Positions 1 to 8,184 of a stretch of DNA of 64,000 nucleotides are shown one piece after another. A program made the translations under genes and the position numbers. Each line of letters starts with the position of its first letter. The first letter of the stretch is position 1. The stretch is from Pseudomonas nitroreducens (lineage in GTDB: Bacteria > Pseudomonadota > Gammaproteobacteria > Pseudomonadales > Pseudomonadaceae): contig NZ_JACHLI010000018.1 in assembly GCF_014204515.1 (NCBI RefSeq), forward strand, positions 62,001 to 126,000, read 5' to 3'. Below the pieces are notes generated by a model that saw nothing but the letters and a program-made list of their open reading frames with translations, did not search any database and was not told the DNA's origin.

Positions 1-927
1 ACCGGCCAGGGCCTGCTGAACATGCTCTCTTCCCTGGGCATCACTGTGCCGCCGGGCACCAACATGCAGCTGAAGAACATCGCAGCCGTGATGGTGACCA
101 CCCGGATGCCGGCGTTCACCCGTCCTGGGCAGAAGCTGGACGTAGTGGTTTCGTCCATCGGTAACGCCAAGAGCCTGCGCGGCGGTACGCTGCTGATGAC
201 TCCGCTGAAGGGCCTGGACGGCCAGGTGTATGCCATGGCCCAAGGCAACCTGATGGGTGTAGGTGCTGGCGCCTCAGCCGGCGGCAGCAGTGTGGCGATC
301 AACCAACAAGATGGCGGCCGCATCCAGAACGGTGCCACCGTTGAGCGCGCAATCGAGGTTGAGCTGGCAAGCAAGGATTCCTCCTTGGATCTGCAGCTGA
401 AGAATCCAGACTTCGGCCTCGCCGGCCAAATGGTATCAGCCATCAACGACAAATTCGGTCGCACGGTCGCTTCTGCCGTCGATGCTGGCTTGATCCGCCT
501 CGATGCCCCGTCATCGCCGAATGCTCGAGTGGCATTCATCGGGCGTGTGAATGGGATCGACGTGCTTCCGCCTGAGGCGCTGCCGAAGGTTGTCATCAAC
601 AGCCGTACCGGCGCCGTCGTGCTCAATGGCGGGGTGAAGCTCTACAAGGCCGCTGTGGCGCACGGCAACCTGTCCATCGTGATCGACACCGACACGAACG
701 TCAGTCAGCCTGGCGCGCTGTCCAATGGGCAAACCGTGGCTACTCGCAAGTCGAACATCAAGATCGATGAGACCGGGCGGGGCCTGCACGTGATTCAAGG
801 CTCTGCAGACCTAGCCAGCGTGGTGAAAGCCCTGAATGCCCTCGGTACTACCCCGCAAGACCTTATGACCATCCTGGAAGCCCTGAAGGCCGCTGGCTCG
901 CTGCGCGCTGAACTGGAGATCATCTGA
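1..927 (+). CDS. flgI: Flagellar P-ring protein FlgI (5' end outside window)
   Basis: The frame is open from base 1, so the N-terminus and signal peptide lie upstream of the window; about 308 codons are visible. FlgI builds the periplasmic P ring around the rod. The visible part has the family hallmarks: LGITVPPGTNMQLKN near the start, then VVVSSIGNAKSLRGGTLL and the LKGLDGQVYAMAQG block. The TGA stop overlaps the flgJ start (TGATG), so the two are translationally coupled in a flg operon that must begin upstream. Identification is secure. Confidence 0.97.
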   Translation, partial: TGQGLLNMLSSLGITVPPGTNMQLKNIAAVMVTTRMPAFTRPGQKLDVVVSSIGNAKSLRGGTLLMTPLKGLDGQVYAMAQGNLMGVGAGASAGGSSVAINQQDGGRIQNGATVERAIEVELASKDSSLDLQLKNPDFGLAGQMVSAINDKFGRTVASAVDAGLIRLDAPSSPNARVAFIGRVNGIDVLPPEALPKVVINSRTGAVVLNGGVKLYKAAVAHGNLSIVIDTDTNVSQPGALSNGQTVATRKSNIKIDETGRGLHVIQGSADLASVVKALNALGTTPQDLMTILEALKAAGSLRAELEII

Positions 928-1964
928 TGTCAGCCGAATCCCTCACGTCAGGCTTTGCCCTCGACCAATCTGGCATGGCTGGGCTTAAACGCCTGGCCAA
1001 GGCAGATCCCAGCAAGGCTGCCGGCGAGGCCACGAAGCAGTTCGAGGCCATGTTCATTCAGCAGATCCTGCGCTCGGCGCGCAGTGCCAACCCTGAGGCT
1101 GGCGAGACCTCTGAACAGATGCAGGTCTATCACGACCTGTACGACCAGCAGATGGCTCAGCACCTGGCCAGTGGCAAGGGGTTTGGTCTGGCCAAGCAGA
1201 TCCAAGCGCAGATGAAGGCCAGGGGCCTGATCGATGGTGACAAGGCCGAGTACCAGGAGAATCTGATTGCAGGTATCCCGGTCGCCAAGCCACGCCGACT
1301 GACCAACGCGCTGCCGACCGGTTACCGGGCCACGGTGGGCGCAGAGGCTGATGAGCATCCCGTTGCACCTTCGAAGCAGAACCCATTCGCGGTGGCGAGT
1401 GCCGCCACTCCAAGCGCTATCGCTCCTGCCCACGTTAAGTCCTTCGTCAACCGCATGTCTGCGTCGGCCGAGAAGGCCTCTCAGATCTCCGGCGTACCTT
1501 CCCAGGTGATCCTGGCTCAGGCTGCCCTGGAGACTGGCTGGGGCCGGCATCAGATTCGAACCAGCGGTGGGGGAGAGAGCTTCAACCTCTTTGGCATCAA
1601 GGCCGGCGACCACTGGAAGGGCAAGACCGCCAGTGTGGTCACCACCGAGTACGTTGATGGCGAAGCTGTGCGCACCGTGGAGAAGTTCAGGGCCTACAGT
1701 AGCTACGAAGAGGCGTTCTCGGACTACGGTCGACTCATCGCGGAAAGTCCGCGCTACGCTCGTGTCGTGAATGCCCCTAACGCCCAGGCTGCGGCCTACG
1801 CCCTGCAGACCAGCGGCTATGCCACTGACCCGGCCTACGGCCGCAAGCTTGTGGCGGTGATGGACACCATGGGCTCTGACAAATCGACCACTGTTGCCTC
1901 TGCCGCAAGTTGGAGCAGAGCGATAGAATCGAGTGTCGGTGCTGGTAGCAAGGCAGTAGATTGA
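927..1964 (+). CDS. flgJ: FlgJ, rod cap fused to peptidoglycan hydrolase
   Basis: 345 residues. Residues 20-100 are the rod-binding/rod-cap domain (KQFEAMFIQQILRSAR). After a Pro/Ala linker, residues about 168-320 form a glucosaminidase-type hydrolase with the QAALETGWG motif; Glu202 is the likely catalytic acid. The protein caps the growing rod and opens peptidoglycan in the periplasm. This two-domain form is the usual one in beta- and gammaproteobacteria. The start overlaps the flgI stop. Confidence 0.97.
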   Translation: MSAESLTSGFALDQSGMAGLKRLAKADPSKAAGEATKQFEAMFIQQILRSARSANPEAGETSEQMQVYHDLYDQQMAQHLASGKGFGLAKQIQAQMKARGLIDGDKAEYQENLIAGIPVAKPRRLTNALPTGYRATVGAEADEHPVAPSKQNPFAVASAATPSAIAPAHVKSFVNRMSASAEKASQISGVPSQVILAQAALETGWGRHQIRTSGGGESFNLFGIKAGDHWKGKTASVVTTEYVDGEAVRTVEKFRAYSSYEEAFSDYGRLIAESPRYARVVNAPNAQAAAYALQTSGYATDPAYGRKLVAVMDTMGSDKSTTVASAASWSRAIESSVGAGSKAVD

Positions 1965-2059
1965 TGATTTTCCCCGCCGGGTAACCGGCGGGCGCGGGCG
2001 GTACGCGCAATTTCATGGAAAAAGCGCCCCGGTTCTGCTTACGGATATGCGATTCCCGC

Positions 2060-2087
2060 TAAAGGGTTGGGCAAATTTTGCCGATAG
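2060..2087 (+). promoter_or_regulatory. FliA (sigma-28) type promoter for flgKL
   Basis: TAAA at 2060-2063 and GCCGATAG at 2080-2087 are separated by exactly 16 nt, 30 bp before the flgK start. The -10 element matches the sigma-28 consensus GCCGATAA closely. The same 16-nt geometry recurs before fliD, motA and fliC. Binding by the FliA encoded at 39990 is inferred. Confidence 0.85.
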
Positions 2088-2117
2088 TCGTAGATACTTC
2101 CGGAGAACTGGTTTCCC

Positions 2118-3734
2118 ATGAGTCTTTTTTCAACTGGTCTGAGCGGCCTCAACGCCGCGCAAATTGCTCTGTCGGTGACGGGCAACAACCTCACCAACGT
2201 CGATACCCCCGGCTACAACCGTCAGATCGCCAAGCTGACCGAAAACCTCATGAGCTCCGGGGTTCAGGTCACCACTATCGAGCGTCAGTTCGATTCCTTC
2301 GTGGCGGCGCAGCTGAACAAGTCGACCTCCCTGAGCAGCAGCCTGTCTTCCTACAGCGACAAAATCAGCCAGCTCGACGCGCTGCTGGGTAACGACGACG
2401 CGAACGTCTCGACGATGATGAACAGCTTCTTCTCATCGCTCAAAGACCTCGCTTCCGAGCCGGCTGACACCGCCGCGCGCCAGGGTGTGATCGGCAGCGC
2501 CGACAACATGACCGCCCAGTTCCGCTCGCTGGACAGCTACATCAAGAGCCTCTACGACGGCGTGAACTCGGAGATCAGCTCCGACGTAAACCAGATCAAC
2601 AACCTCGCCTCGGACATCGCTAACCTCAACAAGCAGATCAGCCTGGCCAGGGCGAAGAGCTCCGACGAGCCAAACGCATTGCTGGATCAGCGCGACTACC
2701 TGGTGAGCCAGCTCTCTCAGTTCGTGAACGTCAGCGTCGTCGATCAGGGCGGCAGCTATAACGTCACCATCGGCAACGGCCTGTCTCTGGTCGCCGGCAC
2801 CAACAGCTTCAAGCTGGAGGCTATGCAGTCGGCCGAAGACCCGACGCGCACCACTATCGGCTACCGCGACGGCAACGGCAATCTGACCCAGGTGCGCGAG
2901 AAGTTCATCACTGGTGGCAGCCTGGGTGGCGTGCTGCAGTTCCGCAATGAGGCCCTGACCTCCGCCCAGAACCGCCTCGGCCAGCTGGCTATCACCCTGG
3001 CCATGTCGTTCAACGACCAGCACGCCAAAGGCGTTGATCTGAGCGGCAATGCCGGCACCCAGTTCTTCTCAGTCGCTGACCCGGTCACCTACACCAACGC
3101 CAAGAACACCGGCACCGCATCCCTGGACTCGAAGTTCACCGACGCCAGCCAGGTTGCGCTCTACGACTACAACATCAGCTACAACTCCACCTCCGGATAT
3201 ACCGTGACCCGCCAGGATACCGGCGAAGTGCTGAACACCTTCCCGGTGGGCACCACCACACTGAGCTTCGGCGGCATGGAGCTGACCGTGAACGGTACGC
3301 CGGCCGACGGCGACAAGTTCCTGGTGCGCCCGCTCGAGCAGGCTGCAGCCACCATGGAGAACCTGGTGACTGACGTTGGTCAGATCGCCGCCGGCTCGCC
3401 GACTGGTGGCACCGGTACGGGTGACAACCGAAACGCCCTGGCCCTGCAGGCTCTGCAGACCGCCAAGACGGTAGGGGGTGTGAGCACCTTCAACCAGGCT
3501 TACGCCTCCATGGTTACTGACATCGGCAACCGCAGCGCCGTAGCCCAGACCAACCTGAAGGTACAGAACGCGCTGACCGATCAGCTTTCTGCCCTGCAGC
3601 AGTCGGATTCCGGCGTGAACATGGACGAAGAGGCTGCAAACCTCATCAAGTTCCAGCAGTACTACCAGGCCAGCGCCAAGGTCATCGACGCTGCCAAGAA
3701 CACCTTTGACTCCATCTTGGCAATCGTGAACTAA
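2118..3734 (+). CDS. flgK: Hook-associated protein 1 FlgK
   Basis: 538 residues. The N-terminus has the rod/hook-family signature GLSGLNAAQIALSVTGNNL followed by NVDTPGYNRQ. The C-terminus has the matching helical zone (VNMDEEAANLIKFQQYYQASAKV). FlgK forms the first hook-filament junction layer. It is shorter than many Pseudomonas chromosomal FlgK proteins, mainly in the central variable region. A sigma-28-type promoter precedes it and flgL follows after 14 bp. Confidence 0.97.
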   Translation: MSLFSTGLSGLNAAQIALSVTGNNLTNVDTPGYNRQIAKLTENLMSSGVQVTTIERQFDSFVAAQLNKSTSLSSSLSSYSDKISQLDALLGNDDANVSTMMNSFFSSLKDLASEPADTAARQGVIGSADNMTAQFRSLDSYIKSLYDGVNSEISSDVNQINNLASDIANLNKQISLARAKSSDEPNALLDQRDYLVSQLSQFVNVSVVDQGGSYNVTIGNGLSLVAGTNSFKLEAMQSAEDPTRTTIGYRDGNGNLTQVREKFITGGSLGGVLQFRNEALTSAQNRLGQLAITLAMSFNDQHAKGVDLSGNAGTQFFSVADPVTYTNAKNTGTASLDSKFTDASQVALYDYNISYNSTSGYTVTRQDTGEVLNTFPVGTTTLSFGGMELTVNGTPADGDKFLVRPLEQAAATMENLVTDVGQIAAGSPTGGTGTGDNRNALALQALQTAKTVGGVSTFNQAYASMVTDIGNRSAVAQTNLKVQNALTDQLSALQQSDSGVNMDEEAANLIKFQQYYQASAKVIDAAKNTFDSILAIVN

Positions 3735-3748
3735 GGGGCCAACTCATC

Positions 3749-4945
3749 ATGCGCATCAGTACCGTAACCATCTTCAAGCAGAGCACGGCGCAGCTGAACT
3801 ATCAGTCGTCCGCGTTCATGAAGATCAGCAACCAGATCGCAAGCGGCAAGCGTGTCGTGAACCCGTCTGATGACCCGCTGGCTATGTCCAAGGCCATCGG
3901 CATCACTCAGTCCGCAGCTCTCAACACCCAGTACACCGACGCACGCGTTTCCGCGAAGAACGCCCTGTCCCAGGCCGAAAGCGTCCTGAACAGCGTCACC
4001 GAGGCCATCACTGCCGCCAAGACGTCGCTGGTTCAGGGCCTGACCGACACCAACTCGAACGCCGACCGCCAGGCGCTGGCCACCCAACTTCAGGGAATCT
4101 ACGAGACCCTGCTGGGCCAGGCCAACGCGGCTGACGGCAACGGTAAGTACCTGTTCGGCGGCTACCAGGACAACGCTCCACCGTTCCAGGATGATGGTAC
4201 CGGCAACATCGTGTACGTCGGCGACCAGGGCCAGGTGCAGCAGCGCGTGGACAGCGCGCGCCTGATGCAGACCACTGTGCCGGGCAGCGACATCTTCACC
4301 AGCATTTACGGCTCTGCCGGCCTGGTTGCGCGCTCCGGTAACAACACCGGCTCGGTGCAGTACGAGCAGCCGTTGCCTTTCGACAAGTCTGACCCGAACT
4401 ACGGCCAGACCGTGAACATCACGTTCTCCGACGTCGCCGGCACCAAGTACTACTCCATCAACGGCGGCACGCCGCAGGCATACACCGACGGTGACAAGAT
4501 CACTGCCAACGGTATGTCCATCGTGCTGAAAGGCACCCCGGCCGATGGTGACAGCTTCCAGATCACCTCTGGCACCAACTCGAACTCGGACATGTTCAAG
4601 TCGCTGAAGGACGCCATCGACGCGCTGAACAACCCGGTGAACACCGACGCCGACAAGGCGAATCTGCGCAACACGCTGACTTCGGTCGCAGCCGAGCTCG
4701 ACAGCAACCTGGACAAGGTGCTGACCGTGCGTGCCAGCCTGGGTTCGAAGCTCTCGGAGCTGGACACCATCGATTCGGTATCCAGCAACCGCGCGCTCAA
4801 CTACAAGGCTGAGATCTCCTCGCTGATCGACCTCGATTACGACGCGGCCATCTCCGAGTACACCCTCAAGCAAACCGCTATCTCGGCTGCTCAGAAAGCG
4901 TTCGTACAGACCCAGCAGATGTCACTCTTCAACTACATCAAGTAG
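3749..4945 (+). CDS. flgL: Hook-associated protein 3 FlgL
   Basis: 398 residues. It has the flagellin-like N-terminal D0/D1 region (MRISTVTIFKQ, then SGKRVVNPSDDPLAM) and a C-terminal helical region ending in FNYIK. FlgL forms the second junction layer between FlgK and the flagellin filament. It is co-transcribed with flgK and ends just before a strong terminator at 4965-4994. Confidence 0.97.
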   Translation: MRISTVTIFKQSTAQLNYQSSAFMKISNQIASGKRVVNPSDDPLAMSKAIGITQSAALNTQYTDARVSAKNALSQAESVLNSVTEAITAAKTSLVQGLTDTNSNADRQALATQLQGIYETLLGQANAADGNGKYLFGGYQDNAPPFQDDGTGNIVYVGDQGQVQQRVDSARLMQTTVPGSDIFTSIYGSAGLVARSGNNTGSVQYEQPLPFDKSDPNYGQTVNITFSDVAGTKYYSINGGTPQAYTDGDKITANGMSIVLKGTPADGDSFQITSGTNSNSDMFKSLKDAIDALNNPVNTDADKANLRNTLTSVAAELDSNLDKVLTVRASLGSKLSELDTIDSVSSNRALNYKAEISSLIDLDYDAAISEYTLKQTAISAAQKAFVQTQQMSLFNYIK

Positions 4946-4964
4946 TCGAGCGGGTCAGGTTAGA

Positions 4965-4994
4965 GAAGGCACCTTCGGGTGCCTTCTTTTTTTG
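4965..4994 (+). terminator. Intrinsic terminator after flgL
   Basis: GAAGGCACC, TTCG loop, GGTGCCTTC, then an uninterrupted run of eight T. It closes the flgKL transcript. Confidence 0.93.
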
Positions 4995-5069
4995 GGAAAT
5001 TGACGATGGAGTAGGGCAGAAGTACCATTCACGCCCGGTTCTTAAGGATATGCAAGGGGAGAGGAGATC

Positions 5070-5330
5070 ATGAGTGACTACCACGAATCTGTGCTTGGCG
5101 AGTATGTGCACTCGGTGGAGTTCAAGAAGGAGACCATCCAGATAACCCTCAGGCTCACGCAAACCTATAACCATGGGGATTTGAGCTGGAATGTGAGCGA
5201 TTCTTCTGTGATGAGTCATGGCACTCCCGATGAAGTTCACTATGACACTATCCTCGAGGCTAAGCAGGCTTTCTCAAATAGAATCTGCCAATTGCTCGGC
5301 CTGCCGGTCAACAACGAACAGGACGATTGA
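5070..5330 (+). CDS. Small hypothetical protein
   Basis: 86 residues, acidic at the C-terminus, with no membrane segment and no family I recognise. A strong ribosome binding site (GGGGAGAGGAG) lies 5-6 nt before the ATG. Its stop is 2 nt before the ATG of the Ham1-like gene, so the two are probably co-translated. It lies after the flgL terminator and is accessory to the flagellar genes. Confidence 0.75.
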   Translation: MSDYHESVLGEYVHSVEFKKETIQITLRLTQTYNHGDLSWNVSDSSVMSHGTPDEVHYDTILEAKQAFSNRICQLLGLPVNNEQDD

Positions 5331-5332
5331 TC

Positions 5333-5902
5333 ATGTCTCCCCCTAGCCTGGCTGATTTCATCATCGTCACCTCGAACCAGACCAAGATCCGTGAGTACGG
5401 ACGCTTTGCTGGCGCTGGCCTGCGAATTCAGGAGGGTGAGGATCTGGCGGAGGTCATGGGCTCGCCCGATGAGGTGCTGATCTACAAGGCTCTGGCCGCC
5501 GGCGAGGGCCGCATGGTCGAAGACGCGATCCTCGTGATCGACGGTGAGCCTGTCGTGGACACCAAGTACCGTGTTTCTGCATTGCGCAGGGGGGAGTGCG
5601 CAGTCGGCACTCCCGTGATCTGGCAAGTACGCCTGGGGGTGCTGCTCAACGGCACCGTGTACGGTTACCTGGGTGAGACACCCGGCACCATCTGCGAAAT
5701 GGTAACTCCTGGCTACGGTGTCGACCCAGTCATCCTGGTGAACGGCGTAGGCAAGTCTTTGGCGCAGTTGGAACTGGAAGGGGAGAAGGACACCTTCTCG
5801 GCCCGCCGTCTGGCCATGAAAGCGGTTGTTGAGAAGGCGCCATACCTTCACGTCCAGGCATCGTCGATTTCGCCCTGGCAGGGCGCCTACCAAGGCGAGT
5901 AG
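5333..5902 (+). CDS. Ham1/RdgB-like nucleotide pyrophosphatase, divergent
   Basis: 189 residues from the ATG at 5333; a TTG two codons earlier is the only other start. It has the N-terminal SN-x2-K-x2-E signature of the inosine/xanthosine triphosphate pyrophosphatase family (TSNQTKIREYG), the GYGVDPVI block equivalent to GFGYDPIF of RdgB, and the late S-x-R-x2-A element (SARRLAMKA). The canonical DDSGL segment is replaced by a diverged stretch (VIDGEPVVDTKY), so the substrate may differ. Family members remove non-canonical purine NTPs, and mobile elements sometimes carry them. The family is likely; the substrate is open. Confidence 0.72.
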   Translation: MSPPSLADFIIVTSNQTKIREYGRFAGAGLRIQEGEDLAEVMGSPDEVLIYKALAAGEGRMVEDAILVIDGEPVVDTKYRVSALRRGECAVGTPVIWQVRLGVLLNGTVYGYLGETPGTICEMVTPGYGVDPVILVNGVGKSLAQLELEGEKDTFSARRLAMKAVVEKAPYLHVQASSISPWQGAYQGE

Positions 5903-5973
5903 CCCTTCGGTTCTGGCCGCATTGTCCGGGCCTTGGCGGGCATGGAATACTGTTCCTATCTGAGGAGAGTTCC

Positions 5974-6537
5974 ATGCCCCATTACTTCGTAACACGCTGC
6001 GTAGAAGCCAACGGCGATGACATCAATGAGATGTGCGATTCGCCACTGTCGAAAGAGATTTCCACTAGCTACTTCATGAAGGAAATCGCTCCCAGCCTGA
6101 AGATCGATAAGGAAATCCTGGAGCTCTTCAATCTAACGAAGAAGTCAGAGTTCATTAACGATTACCACATCAGGTGTAATCGCTCGTACTACCAGGGTGT
6201 TCCCTGCTATTACATTGTCCACAGTGCCATCGAATATGTATTCGTCGATAAGAAAGATAGCGGCAAGTTATTCGATGAAGAGGATGCTAAGTACAGGCAG
6301 CTCAGGATTTCACTGCTGCAGGATGATGTCGACGAACTGATGCCAGAAGGGGCAGACTATAAAGCCCTGTTCACCTTTGCGAAGAAGTTCTACGCGGAGA
6401 ACAAGGCTGACCTGGACAGCCTCCAGATTCCCATGAGCTCGTTCGCTCAGTGGAACTGCAGCCATCGCGAGGCGTTCGCTGACTACGACCGCAAGTATTA
6501 CGGCAAGACCCATGAACCCTCCGTTACATTGGGCTAG
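5974..6537 (+). CDS. Hypothetical protein, 187 aa
   Basis: Soluble protein with no family I recognise, starting at ATG 5974 with TGAGGAGAG as ribosome binding site. It has several Cys (residues 9, 21, 64, 73) and a Tyr/Lys-rich C-terminal half. It is locally more AT-rich than the flagellar genes, which fits acquired DNA. A bidirectional terminator follows. Confidence 0.75.
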   Translation: MPHYFVTRCVEANGDDINEMCDSPLSKEISTSYFMKEIAPSLKIDKEILELFNLTKKSEFINDYHIRCNRSYYQGVPCYYIVHSAIEYVFVDKKDSGKLFDEEDAKYRQLRISLLQDDVDELMPEGADYKALFTFAKKFYAENKADLDSLQIPMSSFAQWNCSHREAFADYDRKYYGKTHEPSVTLG

Positions 6538-6563
6538 CTCTCTGCAACCATGATGAGAACGAA

Positions 6564-6592
6564 AAAGCGCCCAACAGGGCGCTTTCCCTTTT
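6564..6592. terminator. Bidirectional intrinsic terminator
   Basis: AAAGCGCCC, AACA loop, GGGCGCTTT, with T-rich flanks on both strands (TTTCCCTTTT downstream on +; TTTTTC on -). It separates the + gene ending at 6537 from the minus operon ending at 6616. Confidence 0.85.
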
Positions 6593-6615
6593 GTGGGGGT
6601 AATGCGGGCTTAGCT

Positions 6616-7317
6616 CTAGACGTCCAAGACGTCGAGCATCATTCCTGTGGCAACCTTGTCGGTTGATCGACCTATGCAGGGAGGCCAGTTGAAGCGGGCG
6701 GCCACGCGAGCATGTTGCTTTCGGTCGAAGAGTGCATAGAGCTGCTCATCACCCAGGTGGTTCTCAAGGGCGGTCATCAAAGCCGCGCCGAATGCCTCAG
6801 AGGCCTCATGCGGAGCTTTTGTACCCAACCACGTGGGTAGTTCCTTCGGATCGCTGGAAAGGGCTTCTGCGAGGCTCCTGCACAGCTCCTCGCCTGCACC
6901 GGGAGATACCTCCTCGACAAAGAGGAAAGTCTCGATGAGCGCCTTGTGGGTGTCCTGGCGAGCTTCCTTGATTTGAGACAGCTCTAACATGAACTGCGCA
7001 TAGGCCTGCATACCATCCCCGGCCTGGATCGCAATCTGATCCGGGGTGTACCTCTCCAACCCGGTGGTGGCCCGGTACTCAGCATCCGGTAGGCGGATCA
7101 CCCCAAATAGCTCGGCCACTCCTTGGCCGAAGAGGTCGATGTTGTTGGCGCGCGCCCCGCTGGTGACCACAGCAACCCGGTACTGGGCAACCGTGCGGGC
7201 ATCTCTGTCTAACCCTGCGTAGCCGGTCAGCACTTTATTCAGGGCCAAGTAGAGAACTCGTTCCAATACAGACTGGCGTTGAATCACCCCTTCGATGAAT
7301 GCCTGGGCGCGGCTCAA
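6616..7317 (-). CDS. Hypothetical protein, 233 aa, with shared C-terminal tail
   Basis: Last gene of a minus-strand operon; its ATG overlaps the upstream stop by 4 nt. No family is recognised; the protein is predicted largely helical. Its last 11 residues (ATGMMLDVLDV) resemble the C-termini of the unknown proteins at 14055 (QTKFMLSTMEI) and 57630 (QTQSMVMTLDI), although the bodies of the three proteins look unrelated. This suggests a common tail signal. Confidence 0.72.
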   Translation of the reverse strand: MSRAQAFIEGVIQRQSVLERVLYLALNKVLTGYAGLDRDARTVAQYRVAVVTSGARANNIDLFGQGVAELFGVIRLPDAEYRATTGLERYTPDQIAIQAGDGMQAYAQFMLELSQIKEARQDTHKALIETFLFVEEVSPGAGEELCRSLAEALSSDPKELPTWLGTKAPHEASEAFGAALMTALENHLGDEQLYALFDRKQHARVAARFNWPPCIGRSTDKVATGMMLDVLDV

Positions 7318-8120
7318 GGCTGGAACCCTACGTCATCATCGGTGAAAATCCGGGATAGCACCTTGTCGGATGCGGCCTCGATGGCTTTTTGCTCAGATTC
7401 GCTTTCCCAGATTCTGAAGTCACGCTGGATCTCCTTGTTCAGGAGCTGCAGGAACTTGCGGTAATCAGGCTGATTTCCTACGCCTAGGTCGATAGCCTCA
7501 CGATCTCGTTCCCCGGTCTGGATGTATCGTTCTCTCGCGTCGTAGAGCCTGCGGGCGGTATCTGCATCACCCAGATAGATCAGCGCGGACTTCTCCTCAC
7601 CAAAGCCCCAGATCGGCTTCTTCAGGATCGAGTAGAGGTTGTCGCCCATGGTGTGTGCTGCCATGACACCGGTTTCCTTTAGGGCGGATACCGAAATAGA
7701 ACGGTCGGCAGGGTTCTCAGGAATTACTGCCTGGAGGATTCTACCGCTGGCCGCCCTCAGCTTTTGGATCTCAGAGCCCGAGATGGCGCCGAAGAAGACA
7801 TAGGTGTTCTCATTGTCGGGGTGCGGAGCTTTAACGAAGGCCACTTCGCCTCCGGTATAGCCTGCAGCGAGGCCACGCCAGATTGGTTGGTGCAAGTATC
7901 CTGGGAAGTCTGTGCAGCCATTGTCGTCACGGGCCTTCAGGTTCTCGTCTGAATCTACTAGCTGGAAGCGCGGGACATCACCTTCTCCTGGGTAGAGCAA
8001 CAGGAGCTTCAGGTCATAGTCCGTGATCGGCTGATTGGTCTGGGCAATGCCAAAGACGAAGGTAGCAGACCGGCTTTCGGCGACGATGGATGGATCGATG
8101 ATGTTGAGCTGAACTTTCAT
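7314..8120 (-). CDS. Hypothetical protein, 268 aa
   Basis: I start it at ATG 8120 (MKVQLNIIDP) because GGAG lies well placed upstream; an in-frame extension to 8207 has no such site. Soluble protein with no domain I can name. It is translationally coupled to the next gene (4-nt overlap). A GC-rich hairpin (8137-8154) sits in its leader, directly after the PcfJ-like gene. Confidence 0.7.
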   Translation of the reverse strand: MKVQLNIIDPSIVAESRSATFVFGIAQTNQPITDYDLKLLLLYPGEGDVPRFQLVDSDENLKARDDNGCTDFPGYLHQPIWRGLAAGYTGGEVAFVKAPHPDNENTYVFFGAISGSEIQKLRAASGRILQAVIPENPADRSISVSALKETGVMAAHTMGDNLYSILKKPIWGFGEEKSALIYLGDADTARRLYDARERYIQTGERDREAIDLGVGNQPDYRKFLQLLNKEIQRDFRIWESESEQKAIEAASDKVLSRIFTDDDVGFQP

Positions 8121-8136
8121 GTAGAGGGCTCCATTT

Positions 8137-8154
8137 CCCCCAGTATGCTGGGGG
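8137..8154. other. Intercistronic hairpin
   Basis: CCCCCAG, TATG loop, CTGGGGG, between the PcfJ-like gene stop (8185) and the next gene start (8120) on the minus strand. There is no T-run, so it is more likely an mRNA processing or stability element than a terminator. Confidence 0.5.
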
Positions 8155-8184
8155 AGGGAGTGTCGTCTCAAACAGGCATGGAGA

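Noticed and set aside
2005..2023. CAAT-N9-ATTG-like site upstream of flgK
   Set aside because: Right arm AAAGC has two mismatches; not counted.
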